A stretch of 64,000 nucleotides of DNA from Trinickia caryophylli (GTDB taxonomy: Bacteria > Pseudomonadota > Gammaproteobacteria > Burkholderiales > Burkholderiaceae). The DNA lies in assembly GCF_034424545.1 (NCBI RefSeq), contig NZ_CP139970.1, positions 1,364,001 to 1,428,000 of the forward strand. Reading direction: 5' to 3'. The position numbers and the translations under genes are program-made. Position 1 is the stretch's first letter, and each line of letters begins with the position of its first letter. The notes under the pieces were generated by a model. The model was not told where the DNA came from and searched no databases. It saw nothing but the letters and a program-made list of their open reading frames with translations. Shown piece after piece: positions 16,792 through 26,511 of the stretch.

Positions 16792-17841
16792 ATGTTCACG
16801 CTTTCCGATTTCGATTTCAATCTGCCGCCCGAACTGATCGCGCAAGAAGCGCTGCCCGAACGCAGCGCGAGCCGCCTGCTCGAGGTCGACGCGGCGCACG
16901 CGCCGGCGCGCCTCGTCGATCGCCGCTTCGCCGAGCTGCCCGATTGCCTGGCGCCCGGCGACCTGCTCGTATTCAACGATACGAAGGTGATCAAAGCACG
17001 CTTTTTCGGGACCAAGGCGAGCGGCGGCAAGATCGAGGTGCTGATCGAGCGCCTGACCGGGGAGCGCACGGCGCTCGCGCAGATCCGCGCGAGCAAGAGC
17101 CCTGCGCCAGGCACGACGCTGCGCCTGGCCGACGCCTTCGACGTCTCGGTGGGCGAGCGCGTCGAGCCGTTCTACACCCTGCATTTCCCCGCGCCGTGTC
17201 TCGCGCTCATCGAGCGCCACGGACGTCTGCCGTTGCCGCCCTATATCGAGCACGATCCCGATTCGACCGACGAGGCGCGCTACCAGACGGTGTTCGCGCG
17301 CAACCCCGGCGCCGTGGCAGCGCCCACGGCGGGGCTGCATTTCGACGACGCGGTTCTCGCGCGGCTCGAGGCACGCGGCATCGAACGGGCGACGCTCACG
17401 CTGCACGTCGGCGCAGGAACCTTCCAACCCGTGCGCGTGGAAAATATCGCCGAGCACAAGATGCACAGCGAGTGGTACCAGCTCCCGCAGGCGCTCGTCG
17501 ATAAAATCGCGGCCACGCGGGCGCGCGGCGGGCGCGTCGTCGCCGTCGGCACCACCTCGCTGCGCGCGCTCGAAGCCGCCGCGCGCGACGCCGAGGCGGC
17601 GGGCGGGCCGCTCGCGGCCGCCACGGCGGAGACCGACATCTTCATCACGCCCGGCTACCGGTTTCGTCTCGTCGACCGCCTCGTCACGAACTTCCACCTG
17701 CCGAAGTCGACCCTGCTGATGCTCGTGTCCGCGTTCGCGGGCATGGACACGATACGCGCCGCCTACCGGCACGCCGTCGAAGCACACTATCGCTTCTTCA
17801 GCTACGGCGACGCCATGCTGCTCACGCGGCGGGACGGCTGA
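16792..17841 (+). CDS. queA: S-adenosylmethionine:tRNA ribosyltransferase-isomerase
   Basis: 349 residues, full family length. It transfers and rearranges the ribosyl part of SAM onto 7-aminomethyl-7-deazaguanine in tRNA, giving epoxyqueuosine. Diagnostic stretches are [20 protein letters not shown] at the N-terminus, [26 protein letters not shown] and [20 protein letters not shown] near the C-terminus. It begins the rightward block queA-tgt-yajC-secD-secF, a conserved order, and is divergent from recG with 162 bp between the starts. Confidence 0.96.
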   Translation: MFTLSDFDFNLPPELIAQEALPERSASRLLEVDAAHAPARLVDRRFAELPDCLAPGDLLVFNDTKVIKARFFGTKASGGKIEVLIERLTGERTALAQIRASKSPAPGTTLRLADAFDVSVGERVEPFYTLHFPAPCLALIERHGRLPLPPYIEHDPDSTDEARYQTVFARNPGAVAAPTAGLHFDDAVLARLEARGIERATLTLHVGAGTFQPVRVENIAEHKMHSEWYQLPQALVDKIAATRARGGRVVAVGTTSLRALEAAARDAEAAGGPLAAATAETDIFITPGYRFRLVDRLVTNFHLPKSTLLMLVSAFAGMDTIRAAYRHAVEAHYRFFSYGDAMLLTRRDG

Positions 17842-17974
17842 TTTCCTCGCCGTGGGGCTCGCTCTGCGGCTTTCGCCCGCGCAAGACCAATTCGCGCGCG
17901 GGTGCTCGTGCGCATTTCGCCGGGCCGCGCCGCACCGCGACGCGCCCGGCGGTACAAGAAGCAAGGAGTTTTGA

Positions 17975-19159
<1,185 letters not shown>

Positions 19160-19248
19160 GCCTCGGACCGCCGTCGCCGCTTGGCGCCGGTGGTAAAATA
19201 CGCGGCCCTTTTTCGATCGTCCCGATCGTTTTTAACGGAGAAACCAAC

Positions 19249-19578
19249 GTGTCGCTGATTCCCAACGCATTCGCGCAAGGCGCAGCCGGCGGTGGAGCCG
19301 AGTCGAGCCTGATGAGCTTTTTGCCGCTCATCCTCATGTTCGCGGTGCTCTATTTCATCATGATCCGCCCGCAAATGAAGCGCCAGAAGGAGCATCGCAA
19401 TATGCTGGCGGCGATGGCCAAGGGCGACGAAGTGGTGACCACCGGCGGCGTCGTCGGCAAGGTGACGAAGGTCGGCGAGGCGTATGTCGGCGTCGAGATC
19501 GCCGAGGGAACCGAGATCACCGTGCAAAAGGCCGCCGTGACGACGATCCTGCCCAAGGGCACGATCAAGTCGCTCTGA
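19249..19578 (+). CDS. yajC: Sec translocon accessory protein YajC
   Basis: 109 residues with one transmembrane segment (SFLPLILMFAVLYFIMI) followed by the conserved RPQMKRQKEHRNM and a small basic cytosolic domain with EVVTTGGVVGKV. YajC binds SecD-SecF at the inner membrane. The start is a GTG at 19249 giving VSLIPNAFAQG, 9 bp after ACGGAG; the longer frame from 18949 lies inside tgt. A TAAAAT at 19194-19199 in the 89-bp gap may be part of a separate promoter. Confidence 0.94.
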   Translation: MSLIPNAFAQGAAGGGAESSLMSFLPLILMFAVLYFIMIRPQMKRQKEHRNMLAAMAKGDEVVTTGGVVGKVTKVGEAYVGVEIAEGTEITVQKAAVTTILPKGTIKSL

Positions 19579-19684
19579 CGCGACCACACTCCGCGCGCGG
19601 CGGCTACGCGCGCGGCCGGCGCGCCGAAAGCCGCGCTCAGCCGCGCCCCGACGCCCTCACGCCCACACCCGTTCGGCAGACCCC

Positions 19685-21736
19685 ATGAATCGTTATCCCC
19701 TCTGGAAATATGTCGTGATGGTCGTGGCGCTCGCCATCGGCCTTCTCTACACATTGCCCAACTTCTTCGGCGAAGCGCCGGCGGTGCAGGTGTTGAGCGG
19801 CAAGGCCACCGTCAAGCTCGACGCCACCACGCTCTCCGAGGTCGAGGCTGCGCTGGCCGCGAACCAGATCAAGCCCGACGACGTCACGTTCGACAACAAC
19901 GCGGCGAACCCGACCATCCGCGTGCGGCTGAAGGACACCGACACCCAGCTCCACGCGAAGGACGCACTGCAAAAGGCGCTGAACCCCGATGCCGGCGATC
20001 CGCAGTACGTCGTCGCGCTGAATCTGCAAAGCGCCTCGCCGCGCTGGCTTTCCGCGCTGCACGCGCTGCCGATGTACCTCGGCCTCGACTTGCGCGGCGG
20101 CGTGCACTTCCTCATGCAGGTGGACATGGCCGGCGCGATCAACAAGCGCCTGGACGCCGATGCGTCCGAAGCCCGCACGCTCCTGCGCTCGAAGAGCATC
20201 CGCGAGGGCGGCGTCAATCGCGTCGGCCAGAGCGTCGTCGTCAGCTTCGCCGATCCCGACGCGGCGAACCGCGCCCGCGGCGAGCTCGCCAGCGCGGTGA
20301 CGGAGCTGCAGTGGAACAGCCGGCCCGCGGCCGGCGGCGGCGTGGAGCTCGTCGGCACCTTCGCGCCGGCGCAGCAGCAGGCGGTCGAGGAAGCCGCCGT
20401 CAAGCAGAACATCACGACCCTGCACAACCGCGTCAACGAACTCGGCGTGGCCGAGCCGATCATCCAGCAACAAGGCGCCGATCGCATCGTCGTCGAGCTG
20501 CCGGGCGTGCAGGACACGGCCAAGGCGAAGGAAATCATCGGCCGCACGGCCACCCTCGAAGCCCGCCTCGCCGATCCGCTCAACACGCACCCCACCCCCG
20601 GCGCGCCCGTGCCGGCCGGCGACGAGCTCTTCACCGAAGGCAATCAGGTGCCGGTACTGCTGCGCAAGCAGGTCATCTTCACGGGCGACAGCATCATCGA
20701 CGCTTCGGCGGGCTTCGACGAGCATCAGCGGCCGTCGGTCAACATCCGACTGAATTCGTCGGCCGGCCGCGAACTCGCCAGCGTCTCGCGCGACAACCTG
20801 TATAAGCCGATGGCGATCGTGCTCTTCGAAAAGGGCAAGGGCCAGGTGCTCACGGTCGCGACGATCCAATCCGAGCTGGGCGACCGCTTCCAGATCACGG
20901 GCCAGCCCACGCCGCAGGCGGCCACCGATCTCGCCTTGCTGCTGCGCGCGGGCTCGCTCGCCGCGCCCATGGACATCATCGAAGAGCGCACGATCGGCCC
21001 GAGCCTCGGCGCCGACAACATCAGGAAGGGCTTCGACTCGGTTGTCTACGGCTTCGCGGCCATCGCCGCCTTCATGATCGCCTATTACCTGCTCTTCGGG
21101 CTCGTCTCGGTCATCGGCCTGTCGGTGAACCTGCTGCTGCTCGTCGCCGTGCTGTCGATGCTTCAGGCCACGCTCACGCTGCCCGGCATCGCGGCCATCG
21201 CGCTCGCGCTCGGTATGGCGATCGACTCGAACGTGCTCATCAACGAGCGCGTACGCGAGGAGCTGCGCAACGGCGCGCCGCCGCAGTTGGCCATCCAGAA
21301 CGGTTATGCGCATGCCTGGGCCACGATCATCGACTCGAACGTAACCACGCTGATCGCCGGCCTCGCACTGCTTGCCTTCGGGTCCGGTCCGGTGCGCGGC
21401 TTCGCCGTGGTGCACTGCATCGGCATTCTCACGTCGATGTTCTCGGCGGTGTTCTTCTCGCGCGGCCTCGTCAACCTTTGGTATGGCGGCAAGAAGAAGC
21501 TGAAGTCGCTCGCGATCGGGCAGGTGTGGCGTCCGGCCGGCGCCGGCGCGTCCTACGCGGGTGTCGATACGGATGCCGATGCCGAGGGTGCGGCGCAAGC
21601 CCCCGCGCTCAACGCGCCGGGCAACGCGGCTGCCGCGCCGAAAGCAAGGAACAAGGGTGGCCGCGAAGGAAAGCCGGTGCTGCGCAATCGCGCGCGCGAC
21701 GGCGCGGCCCCGCGTAAACCGGGCTCGCCCAGCTAA
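19685..21736 (+). CDS. secD: Protein translocase subunit SecD
   Basis: 683 residues of the RND-type Sec accessory subunit that uses the proton gradient to pull proteins into the periplasm. TM1 is YVVMVVALAIGLLYTL; the large periplasmic P1 region contains LGLDLRGGVHFL; TM2-6 cluster after residue 440, including the conserved LGMAIDSNVLINERVREEL. A hydrophilic C-terminal tail of about 75 residues rich in Ala, Lys and Arg follows TM6 and is not part of the family core. It lies 106 bp after yajC and 29 bp before secF. Confidence 0.97.
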   Translation: MNRYPLWKYVVMVVALAIGLLYTLPNFFGEAPAVQVLSGKATVKLDATTLSEVEAALAANQIKPDDVTFDNNAANPTIRVRLKDTDTQLHAKDALQKALNPDAGDPQYVVALNLQSASPRWLSALHALPMYLGLDLRGGVHFLMQVDMAGAINKRLDADASEARTLLRSKSIREGGVNRVGQSVVVSFADPDAANRARGELASAVTELQWNSRPAAGGGVELVGTFAPAQQQAVEEAAVKQNITTLHNRVNELGVAEPIIQQQGADRIVVELPGVQDTAKAKEIIGRTATLEARLADPLNTHPTPGAPVPAGDELFTEGNQVPVLLRKQVIFTGDSIIDASAGFDEHQRPSVNIRLNSSAGRELASVSRDNLYKPMAIVLFEKGKGQVLTVATIQSELGDRFQITGQPTPQAATDLALLLRAGSLAAPMDIIEERTIGPSLGADNIRKGFDSVVYGFAAIAAFMIAYYLLFGLVSVIGLSVNLLLLVAVLSMLQATLTLPGIAAIALALGMAIDSNVLINERVREELRNGAPPQLAIQNGYAHAWATIIDSNVTTLIAGLALLAFGSGPVRGFAVVHCIGILTSMFSAVFFSRGLVNLWYGGKKKLKSLAIGQVWRPAGAGASYAGVDTDADAEGAAQAPALNAPGNAAAAPKARNKGGREGKPVLRNRARDGAAPRKPGSPS

Positions 21737-21765
21737 CGGGTCCATCGGGCTCCGGAGATCAGAAC

Positions 21766-22716
21766 ATGGAATTTTTCCGCATTCGCAAAGACATTCCGTT
21801 CATGCAGCGCGCGTTGATCTTCAACGCGATCTCGTTTCTCACCTTTTTCGCAGCGGTGTTCTTTCTGCTCCATCGCGGGCTGCATCTGTCGGTGGAATTC
21901 ACCGGCGGCACGGTGATCGAGGTGCAGTATCCGCAGGCGGCACAACTCGAGCCCGTGCGCGAAACGCTCGGCAAGCTCGGCTACCCTGACGCGCAGGTGC
22001 AGATTTTCGGCACCTCGCGCGACGTCATGATCCGCCTGCCGCTCAAGGCCGGCCTCAGCTCGTCGCAGCAGAGCAATCAGGTCATGGACGCGCTCAAGCA
22101 GCGCGACGCGGCCGCCCAGTTGCAGCGCGTCGAGTTCGTCGGTCCGCAAGTCGGCAAGGAACTGGCAACGAACGGTCTGCTCGCGCTCGCCTGCGTCGTC
22201 GCGGGCATCATGATTTACCTGTCGTTTCGCTTCGAATGGAAGTACGCGGTGGCCGGCATCATCGCCAACCTGCACGACGTCGTGATCATTCTCGGCTTCT
22301 TCGCATTCTTCCAGTGGGAGTTCTCGCTATCCGTGCTGGCCGCCGTGCTGGCCGTGCTCGGCTACTCGGTGAACGAGTCGGTCGTCATCTTCGACCGGAT
22401 CCGCGAAACGTTCCGGCGCGAACGCAAGATGGGCGTGATCGACGTCATCAATCACGCGATTACGAGCACGATGTCGCGTACGATCATCACGCACGGTTGT
22501 ACGCAGATGATGGTGCTGTCGATGTTCTTGTTCGGCGGCCCGACACTGCACTACTTCGCGCTCGCGCTGACCATCGGCATTCTCTTCGGCATCTACTCGT
22601 CCGTGTTCGTCGCGGCCGCGCTCGCGATGTGGCTCGGCGTCAAACGCGAAGACCTGCTCAAGGAAAAGCGTCCGCGTCACGACCCCAACGATCCGAACGC
22701 GGGCGCCGAGGTCTGA
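21766..22716 (+). CDS. secF: Protein translocase subunit SecF
   Basis: 316 residues, partner of SecD. TM1 is FNAISFLTFFAAVFFLLHRG, the periplasmic domain starts with LSVEFTGGTVIEVQYP, and the TM4 motif GYSVNESVVIFDRIRETFRR holds the conserved acidic residue near 205. The start has GGAG 8 bp upstream. The operon ends with a strong intrinsic terminator at 22806-22836. Confidence 0.97.
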   Translation: MEFFRIRKDIPFMQRALIFNAISFLTFFAAVFFLLHRGLHLSVEFTGGTVIEVQYPQAAQLEPVRETLGKLGYPDAQVQIFGTSRDVMIRLPLKAGLSSSQQSNQVMDALKQRDAAAQLQRVEFVGPQVGKELATNGLLALACVVAGIMIYLSFRFEWKYAVAGIIANLHDVVIILGFFAFFQWEFSLSVLAAVLAVLGYSVNESVVIFDRIRETFRRERKMGVIDVINHAITSTMSRTIITHGCTQMMVLSMFLFGGPTLHYFALALTIGILFGIYSSVFVAAALAMWLGVKREDLLKEKRPRHDPNDPNAGAEV

Positions 22717-22805
22717 CGCACGTTCGGGGCGGCCCACCCGGTCAAGGCGTTTCGAACACCGTCGACGCCTGGCCGAGAAACGTTTCCCGTCCAACGCCCA
22801 ACGAT

Positions 22806-22836
22806 CGCGTGGCCATCCGGCCGCGCGATTTTTTTT
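22806..22836 (+). terminator. Intrinsic terminator after secF
   Basis: CGCGTGGCC and GGCCGCGCG form a 9-bp stem (one G-T pair) around an ATCC loop, followed by A and eight T. It lies 90 bp beyond the secF stop and closes the queA-to-secF block. Confidence 0.9.
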
Positions 22837-22865
22837 GCCCACCCGCATCGCGCACGCGCGCCCGA

Positions 22866-22897
22866 CAAACAAAGAAAAGCCGCCACGGGCAGGCGGC
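22866..22897 (-). terminator. Intrinsic terminator of the yceI-cybB operon
   Basis: Read on the minus strand, GCCGCC and GGCGGC pair around a 7-nt loop and are followed by TTTTCTTTGTTT. It lies 39 bp past the stop of the first yceI gene. Confidence 0.8.
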
Positions 22898-22935
22898 CCG
22901 AGGCGGCTGGTGGCGGATGCGGCGCGCCGGCGGAT

Positions 22936-23517
22936 TTATTGCTGCTTGACGCCTTCAGCCTGGATCTGAAGCGCCGTTTCCATCTTGAAGCCGTACTGCT
23001 TGCCGAAGTCAAGACCGTAGTCGGCGCGGTCGAACTTCGCACTGGCTTCGACGCCGCACACTTCACGCTTGAGCATCGGATGCATCATGCATTTGAACGA
23101 ATCGATCTTCAGGTTCAGCGGTTTCGTCACGCCATGCAGCGTCAGCGTGCCGATGACCTCCACGGGCTTGTCGCCGTCGAACTTGATCTGAGTGCCCTTG
23201 TACGTAGCGGCCGGGAATTTCGAGGTATTGAAGAACTCGTCGCCCTTCAGGTGATCGTCGAGCTTCGCGTTACCGGTGTCGATCGAGGCCGGATCGATCG
23301 TGACGTCGACGGTTCCCGTCTTGGCCTGACGATCGAGCGTCACGGTGCCGGCTGCCTTCGTGAACTTGCCGCGCCAGACAGACAGGCCGCCGAAGTGGTC
23401 GGCCGCGAAGCTCGGGTAGGTGTGGCTCGGATCCAACTGGTACGTGTCGGCGGCGAAGACACCGCACGAGAGGGAAGCGGCGATCGCCGCGGCGGCGGCC
23501 AGAACGGTCGTTTTCAA
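22936..23517 (-). CDS. yceI: YceI family periplasmic protein (copy 1)
   Basis: 193 residues with a Sec signal peptide ([22 protein letters not shown], cleavage before ADTYQLD). The mature part is the lipocalin-like YceI beta-barrel with [20 protein letters not shown] and [18 protein letters not shown]. Family members bind isoprenoid chains such as polyprenyl quinones in the periplasm; E. coli YceI is induced by high pH. It is the last gene of cybB-yceI-yceI on the minus strand. Its mature region has three cysteines (in KCMMHP and EVCGVE region), unlike copy 2. Confidence 0.9.
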   Translation of the reverse strand: MKTTVLAAAAAIAASLSCGVFAADTYQLDPSHTYPSFAADHFGGLSVWRGKFTKAAGTVTLDRQAKTGTVDVTIDPASIDTGNAKLDDHLKGDEFFNTSKFPAATYKGTQIKFDGDKPVEVIGTLTLHGVTKPLNLKIDSFKCMMHPMLKREVCGVEASAKFDRADYGLDFGKQYGFKMETALQIQAEGVKQQ

Positions 23518-23610
23518 AGGACTCTCCTTATACGAGCAATAAGTGCGTTAAATGCGCACAACGCGCAGAAAGCGAAAAAACGTCAACAACGCGACAGCGA
23601 GCGGACAGAA

Positions 23611-23630
23611 CCCCGGGGGCAGCCCCGGGG
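23611..23630 (-). terminator. Strong GC hairpin between the two yceI genes
   Basis: CCCCGGGG, a 4-nt loop and CCCCGGGG again form an 8-bp all-GC stem 14 bp after the stop of the upstream yceI copy. On the minus strand it is followed by TTCTGTCC, only weakly T-rich, so it may attenuate transcription or protect the upstream mRNA rather than terminate fully. Confidence 0.5.
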
Positions 23631-23644
23631 CCGGGCGTTCGGTT

Positions 23645-24226
23645 TCACGCCTTTTTAGCCGAACCGGCAACGACGATATGGAACTTGATGATGACCTCGT
23701 CCGCAACGACAGAGGTGTCTTTCCATTCGCCGGTGCCGACCCCGAACTGCAGGCGCTTGATCGGCAATGCACCGTCGAATACCTGCAACGGACCTTGCTG
23801 TGTCACGGTCACGGGCACGGTTACGTCCTGCGCGTGGCCCTTGATCGTGATCTTGCCCTTCACGTTGTATTTATTGCCGCCCGCCGGGGCGATAGCGCTC
23901 GAGACGAACGTCGCCGTCGGATAGCTCTTTGCATCGAACCAGTCCTTGCCCGCGACCTGGTTGTTGTATTCCTTGTCGCCGAGATCGTAGCTCGCGACAT
24001 CGATGGTGAACTGCGCGCTGCCGGCGGTTGGCTTGGCCGGATCGAAGCTCACCTGCGCGGTGAACTTGTTGAACTTGCCGTCTACCGGCACGTTCATCTG
24101 CTTGGACGTGGCCACGATCGAGCTTTTGGCGGTGTCGACCTCGGCTCGCGCGGCGCCGCTCGCGGCGAGCGCCGTCGCGGCAAACGCGGCAAGCATGTAG
24201 CGATAAAACGAAGCTTTCATCTTCAT
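23645..24226 (-). CDS. YceI family periplasmic protein (copy 2)
   Basis: 193 residues with a signal peptide (hydrophobic LAAFAATALAASGAARA, cleavage before EVDTAKS). The mature protein keeps the YceI pattern GKFNKFTAQVSFDPAKP and AGKDWFDAKSYPTATFVSS but is clearly diverged from copy 1. It starts 10 bp after the cytochrome b561 gene stop, so both are probably in one mRNA. YceI with cytochrome b561 is a recurrent pairing, suggesting quinone or electron-transfer-linked function in the periplasm. Confidence 0.88.
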   Translation of the reverse strand: MKMKASFYRYMLAAFAATALAASGAARAEVDTAKSSIVATSKQMNVPVDGKFNKFTAQVSFDPAKPTAGSAQFTIDVASYDLGDKEYNNQVAGKDWFDAKSYPTATFVSSAIAPAGGNKYNVKGKITIKGHAQDVTVPVTVTQQGPLQVFDGALPIKRLQFGVGTGEWKDTSVVADEVIIKFHIVVAGSAKKA

Positions 24227-24236
24227 GTGGTTGAGC

Positions 24237-24815
24237 TCAGGAGGAGGATCGTTTCAAAAACGGGATCATCCGCGCGAGCAGCCCGTCGCGGTCGATCCAA
24301 TGATGCTTGAGCGCCGCGGCCACATGCGCGAGCACGAACGCGCCGAGGACATAATCGAGCGTCACGTGCGCCGTCTTCAACACTTCCTTCAACGTCGGAT
24401 CGGGCGCGATGATGCGCGGCAGCGGCACAAGGCCAAGGTAGACGACAGGCACGTTGGCAGCCGAGCTGTACAGATAGCCGGTGACGGGCACCGCGATCAT
24501 CAGCAGATAAAGCAGTCCGTGCACGGCATGGGCGGCGGTGCGCTGCCATGCCGACATTCGCTGAGGCAACCCGGGTGCTTCGTGCGTGAGGCGCCAGAGG
24601 ATCCGCAGCAGCGCGAGCGCGAAGACCGTCACCCCGATCCACTTGTGCCACGAGAAATAGCGGAGCTTTTGCGGCGTGAAGCCGGGAATGTCGGTCATGA
24701 CGAGGCCGATCGCGAAAGCGCTCACGATCAAAAGCGCGATAAGCCAGTGCAAGGCGATCGCAGTGCGCGTGTAAGCCTCGGCAGAGGCAAATGAAGGCAG
24801 TCGTTCAGTCGACAT
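24237..24815 (-). CDS. cybB: Cytochrome b561
   Basis: 192 residues, four transmembrane helices of the di-heme b561 family. Heme-ligand histidines are seen in IALHWLIALLIV (TM1), YFSWHKWIGVTVF (TM2), and in the AAHAVHGLLYLLM and HVAAALKHHWIDRDGL stretches. It moves electrons between membrane quinol and a periplasmic acceptor. The ATG at 24815 (MSTERLPSF) is chosen; the 62 codons upstream are arginine-rich and do not resemble the family. First gene of the minus-strand operon with the two yceI genes, divergent from the pqi operon. Confidence 0.9.
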   Translation of the reverse strand: MSTERLPSFASAEAYTRTAIALHWLIALLIVSAFAIGLVMTDIPGFTPQKLRYFSWHKWIGVTVFALALLRILWRLTHEAPGLPQRMSAWQRTAAHAVHGLLYLLMIAVPVTGYLYSSAANVPVVYLGLVPLPRIIAPDPTLKEVLKTAHVTLDYVLGAFVLAHVAAALKHHWIDRDGLLARMIPFLKRSSS

Positions 24816-25138
24816 ATGAAGCGGCGGCGATTGAGCGCGAGAAAAAAAATGAAAGGGCGGATATCGCAACAACGAACGGGCGACGGTCCTTATTCCACAC
24901 CGGCGCCATGCTACCGCAAGCGGGGATGGCGTGGGGAAGGCGCCCGGCCCCGATTCCGGCTGCTTGCGGCGCATGGCCGGGCGTCCCAGCCGCGAGGACA
25001 CGCCCGGCCGGCAACGAAACGAAATATGCGGCGCTGCCCGGGCCGAGTTGCCGCAAATCCCCTTTTGGTAAGATGGGCGCGGGTTTGCGGCCCCTGGCCA
25101 CGACCCCGATCTGCCCCGAACCGTGAGGACCGCAGCCC

Positions 25139-25807
25139 GTGCCTATGAACCGCCTGAACGTGATTGCATGCCACGAATGCGACGCACTGTTGCAAAAACC
25201 GCACCACGCGCAACAGGCGAACACACGCTGCCCACGCTGCGGAGCCATCCTTTTCCGCTCGAGCGCGATGCATATCGACCGCATCGCCGCCCTCGCGCTC
25301 GCCGCGCTGATCACGTTCGTGATCGCTCAGGGCTTTCCGATCGTCGAGCTCGAACTCAATGGCAACACGTCGCAAACGACGCTGATGGGCGCGCTCGTGG
25401 CACTGTGGAGCGAGGGCATGGAACTCGTCGCCGTCATCGTCTTCTGCTCGACCATCCTCTTTCCGCTGATCGAGCTCGTCGCGCTGCTCTACGTGCTGAT
25501 GCCGATACGCTCGGGCGTCGTACCGCCTGGGTTCAATCTCGTCTTGCGCGCCATTCAGTTCGTGCGCCCATGGGGAATGGTCGAGGTGCTGATGCTCGGC
25601 ATTCTGGTCACGATCGTGAAAATGACTTCGCTCGCACGCGTGGTTCCGGAAGCCGCGCTCTTCGCCTTCGGCGGCCTCACGCTGATGCTCGCCGTCGTGG
25701 TCATGTTCGATCCGCGGGCGCTCTGGGACATCGCCGATTCGCTCGAGAACCGGCGTGCCGATACGGCGGGCACGGACGCAGCCCGATCCCACCCGGGCGC
25801 GCGATGA
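25139..25807 (+). CDS. pqiA: Paraquat-inducible protein A domain, first half (PqiA-like)
   Basis: 222 residues. An N-terminal zinc ribbon (CHECD, then CPRCG about 20 residues on) precedes four predicted transmembrane helices, beginning IAALALAALITFVIAQGFPI. This equals one half of E. coli PqiA, the inner-membrane partner of the MCE protein PqiB in lipid trafficking to the outer membrane. GTG at 25139 is 9 bp after GAGGAC; the ATG at 25145 is an alternative. The stop overlaps the next start (ATGA). The 323 bp upstream, shared with divergent cybB, contain a weak promoter-like TTGCCG/TAAGAT (25048-25074) and no gene I can support. Confidence 0.88.
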   Translation: MPMNRLNVIACHECDALLQKPHHAQQANTRCPRCGAILFRSSAMHIDRIAALALAALITFVIAQGFPIVELELNGNTSQTTLMGALVALWSEGMELVAVIVFCSTILFPLIELVALLYVLMPIRSGVVPPGFNLVLRAIQFVRPWGMVEVLMLGILVTIVKMTSLARVVPEAALFAFGGLTLMLAVVVMFDPRALWDIADSLENRRADTAGTDAARSHPGAR

Positions 25808-26511
25808 AGTACACAACGGCGGCGCGCACAGGACTCGTCGGCTGCCATGCATGCGGCAACGTCGAGCCGCGCGTGCGGCCGGCGCACGGCCATCAGCATT
25901 GCTCGCGCTGCGGCGCCGCGCTGCACCTGCGCAACCCCGACAGCATCATGCGAACATGGGCGCTCCTCATCGCGGCGGCGCTGCTCTACATCCCGGCCAA
26001 TCTGCTGCCGGTGCTGCACACGAGCTCGCTCTTCGGTGACGAAGACGACACCATCATGAGCGGCGTCGTGTACTTCTGGGTGTCCGGAGACTGGCCGCTC
26101 GCCGTCATCGTCTTCGTCGCCAGCATCCTCGTGCCGATGATGAAGCTCTCGGTGCTCGCCCTGCTCGCCGCCACCGCCCAGCAACGTTCGCCGTGGCGGC
26201 CGCTCGAGCGCACCCGGCTCTACCGCATCGTCGAGCGCATCGGCCGCTGGTCGATGCTGGACGTATTCGTCGTCACGCTGACCGTCGCGCTCGTGCGCTT
26301 CAAGTCGCTCGCCGTCATCACCGCGGGCTGGGGCGCGCTTGCGTTTGCCGCCGTCGTCGTACTTACGATGCTGGCCTCGCTGCAATTCGACCCTCGCCTC
26401 ATCTGGGATGCCATCGATGACGATGGCGAAGGCAACGGCCAAAACGAAGCCTACGGACGCGGCCGCCCCACGCCCCCTCGCCGCAGCAACGATTCAGGAA
26501 CCACGCCATGA
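25804..26511 (+). CDS. Paraquat-inducible protein A domain, second half (PqiA-like)
   Basis: 235 residues with the same plan as its upstream neighbour: zinc ribbon CHACG and CSRCG in the first 40 residues, then four helices beginning with TWALLIAAALLYIPANLLPV. In E. coli both halves are one 417-residue protein; here they are two genes with an ATGA overlap. The stop overlaps the pqiB start, again by ATGA. This predicts a heteromeric PqiA. Confidence 0.88.
   Translation: MKYTTAARTGLVGCHACGNVEPRVRPAHGHQHCSRCGAALHLRNPDSIMRTWALLIAAALLYIPANLLPVLHTSSLFGDEDDTIMSGVVYFWVSGDWPLAVIVFVASILVPMMKLSVLALLAATAQQRSPWRPLERTRLYRIVERIGRWSMLDVFVVTLTVALVRFKSLAVITAGWGALAFAAVVVLTMLASLQFDPRLIWDAIDDDGEGNGQNEAYGRGRPTPPRRSNDSGTTP

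Noticed and set aside
19637..21745. 702-aa minus-strand frame opposite secD
   Set aside because: Secondary to secD codon bias; Arg/Asp/Val-rich with no recognisable domain.
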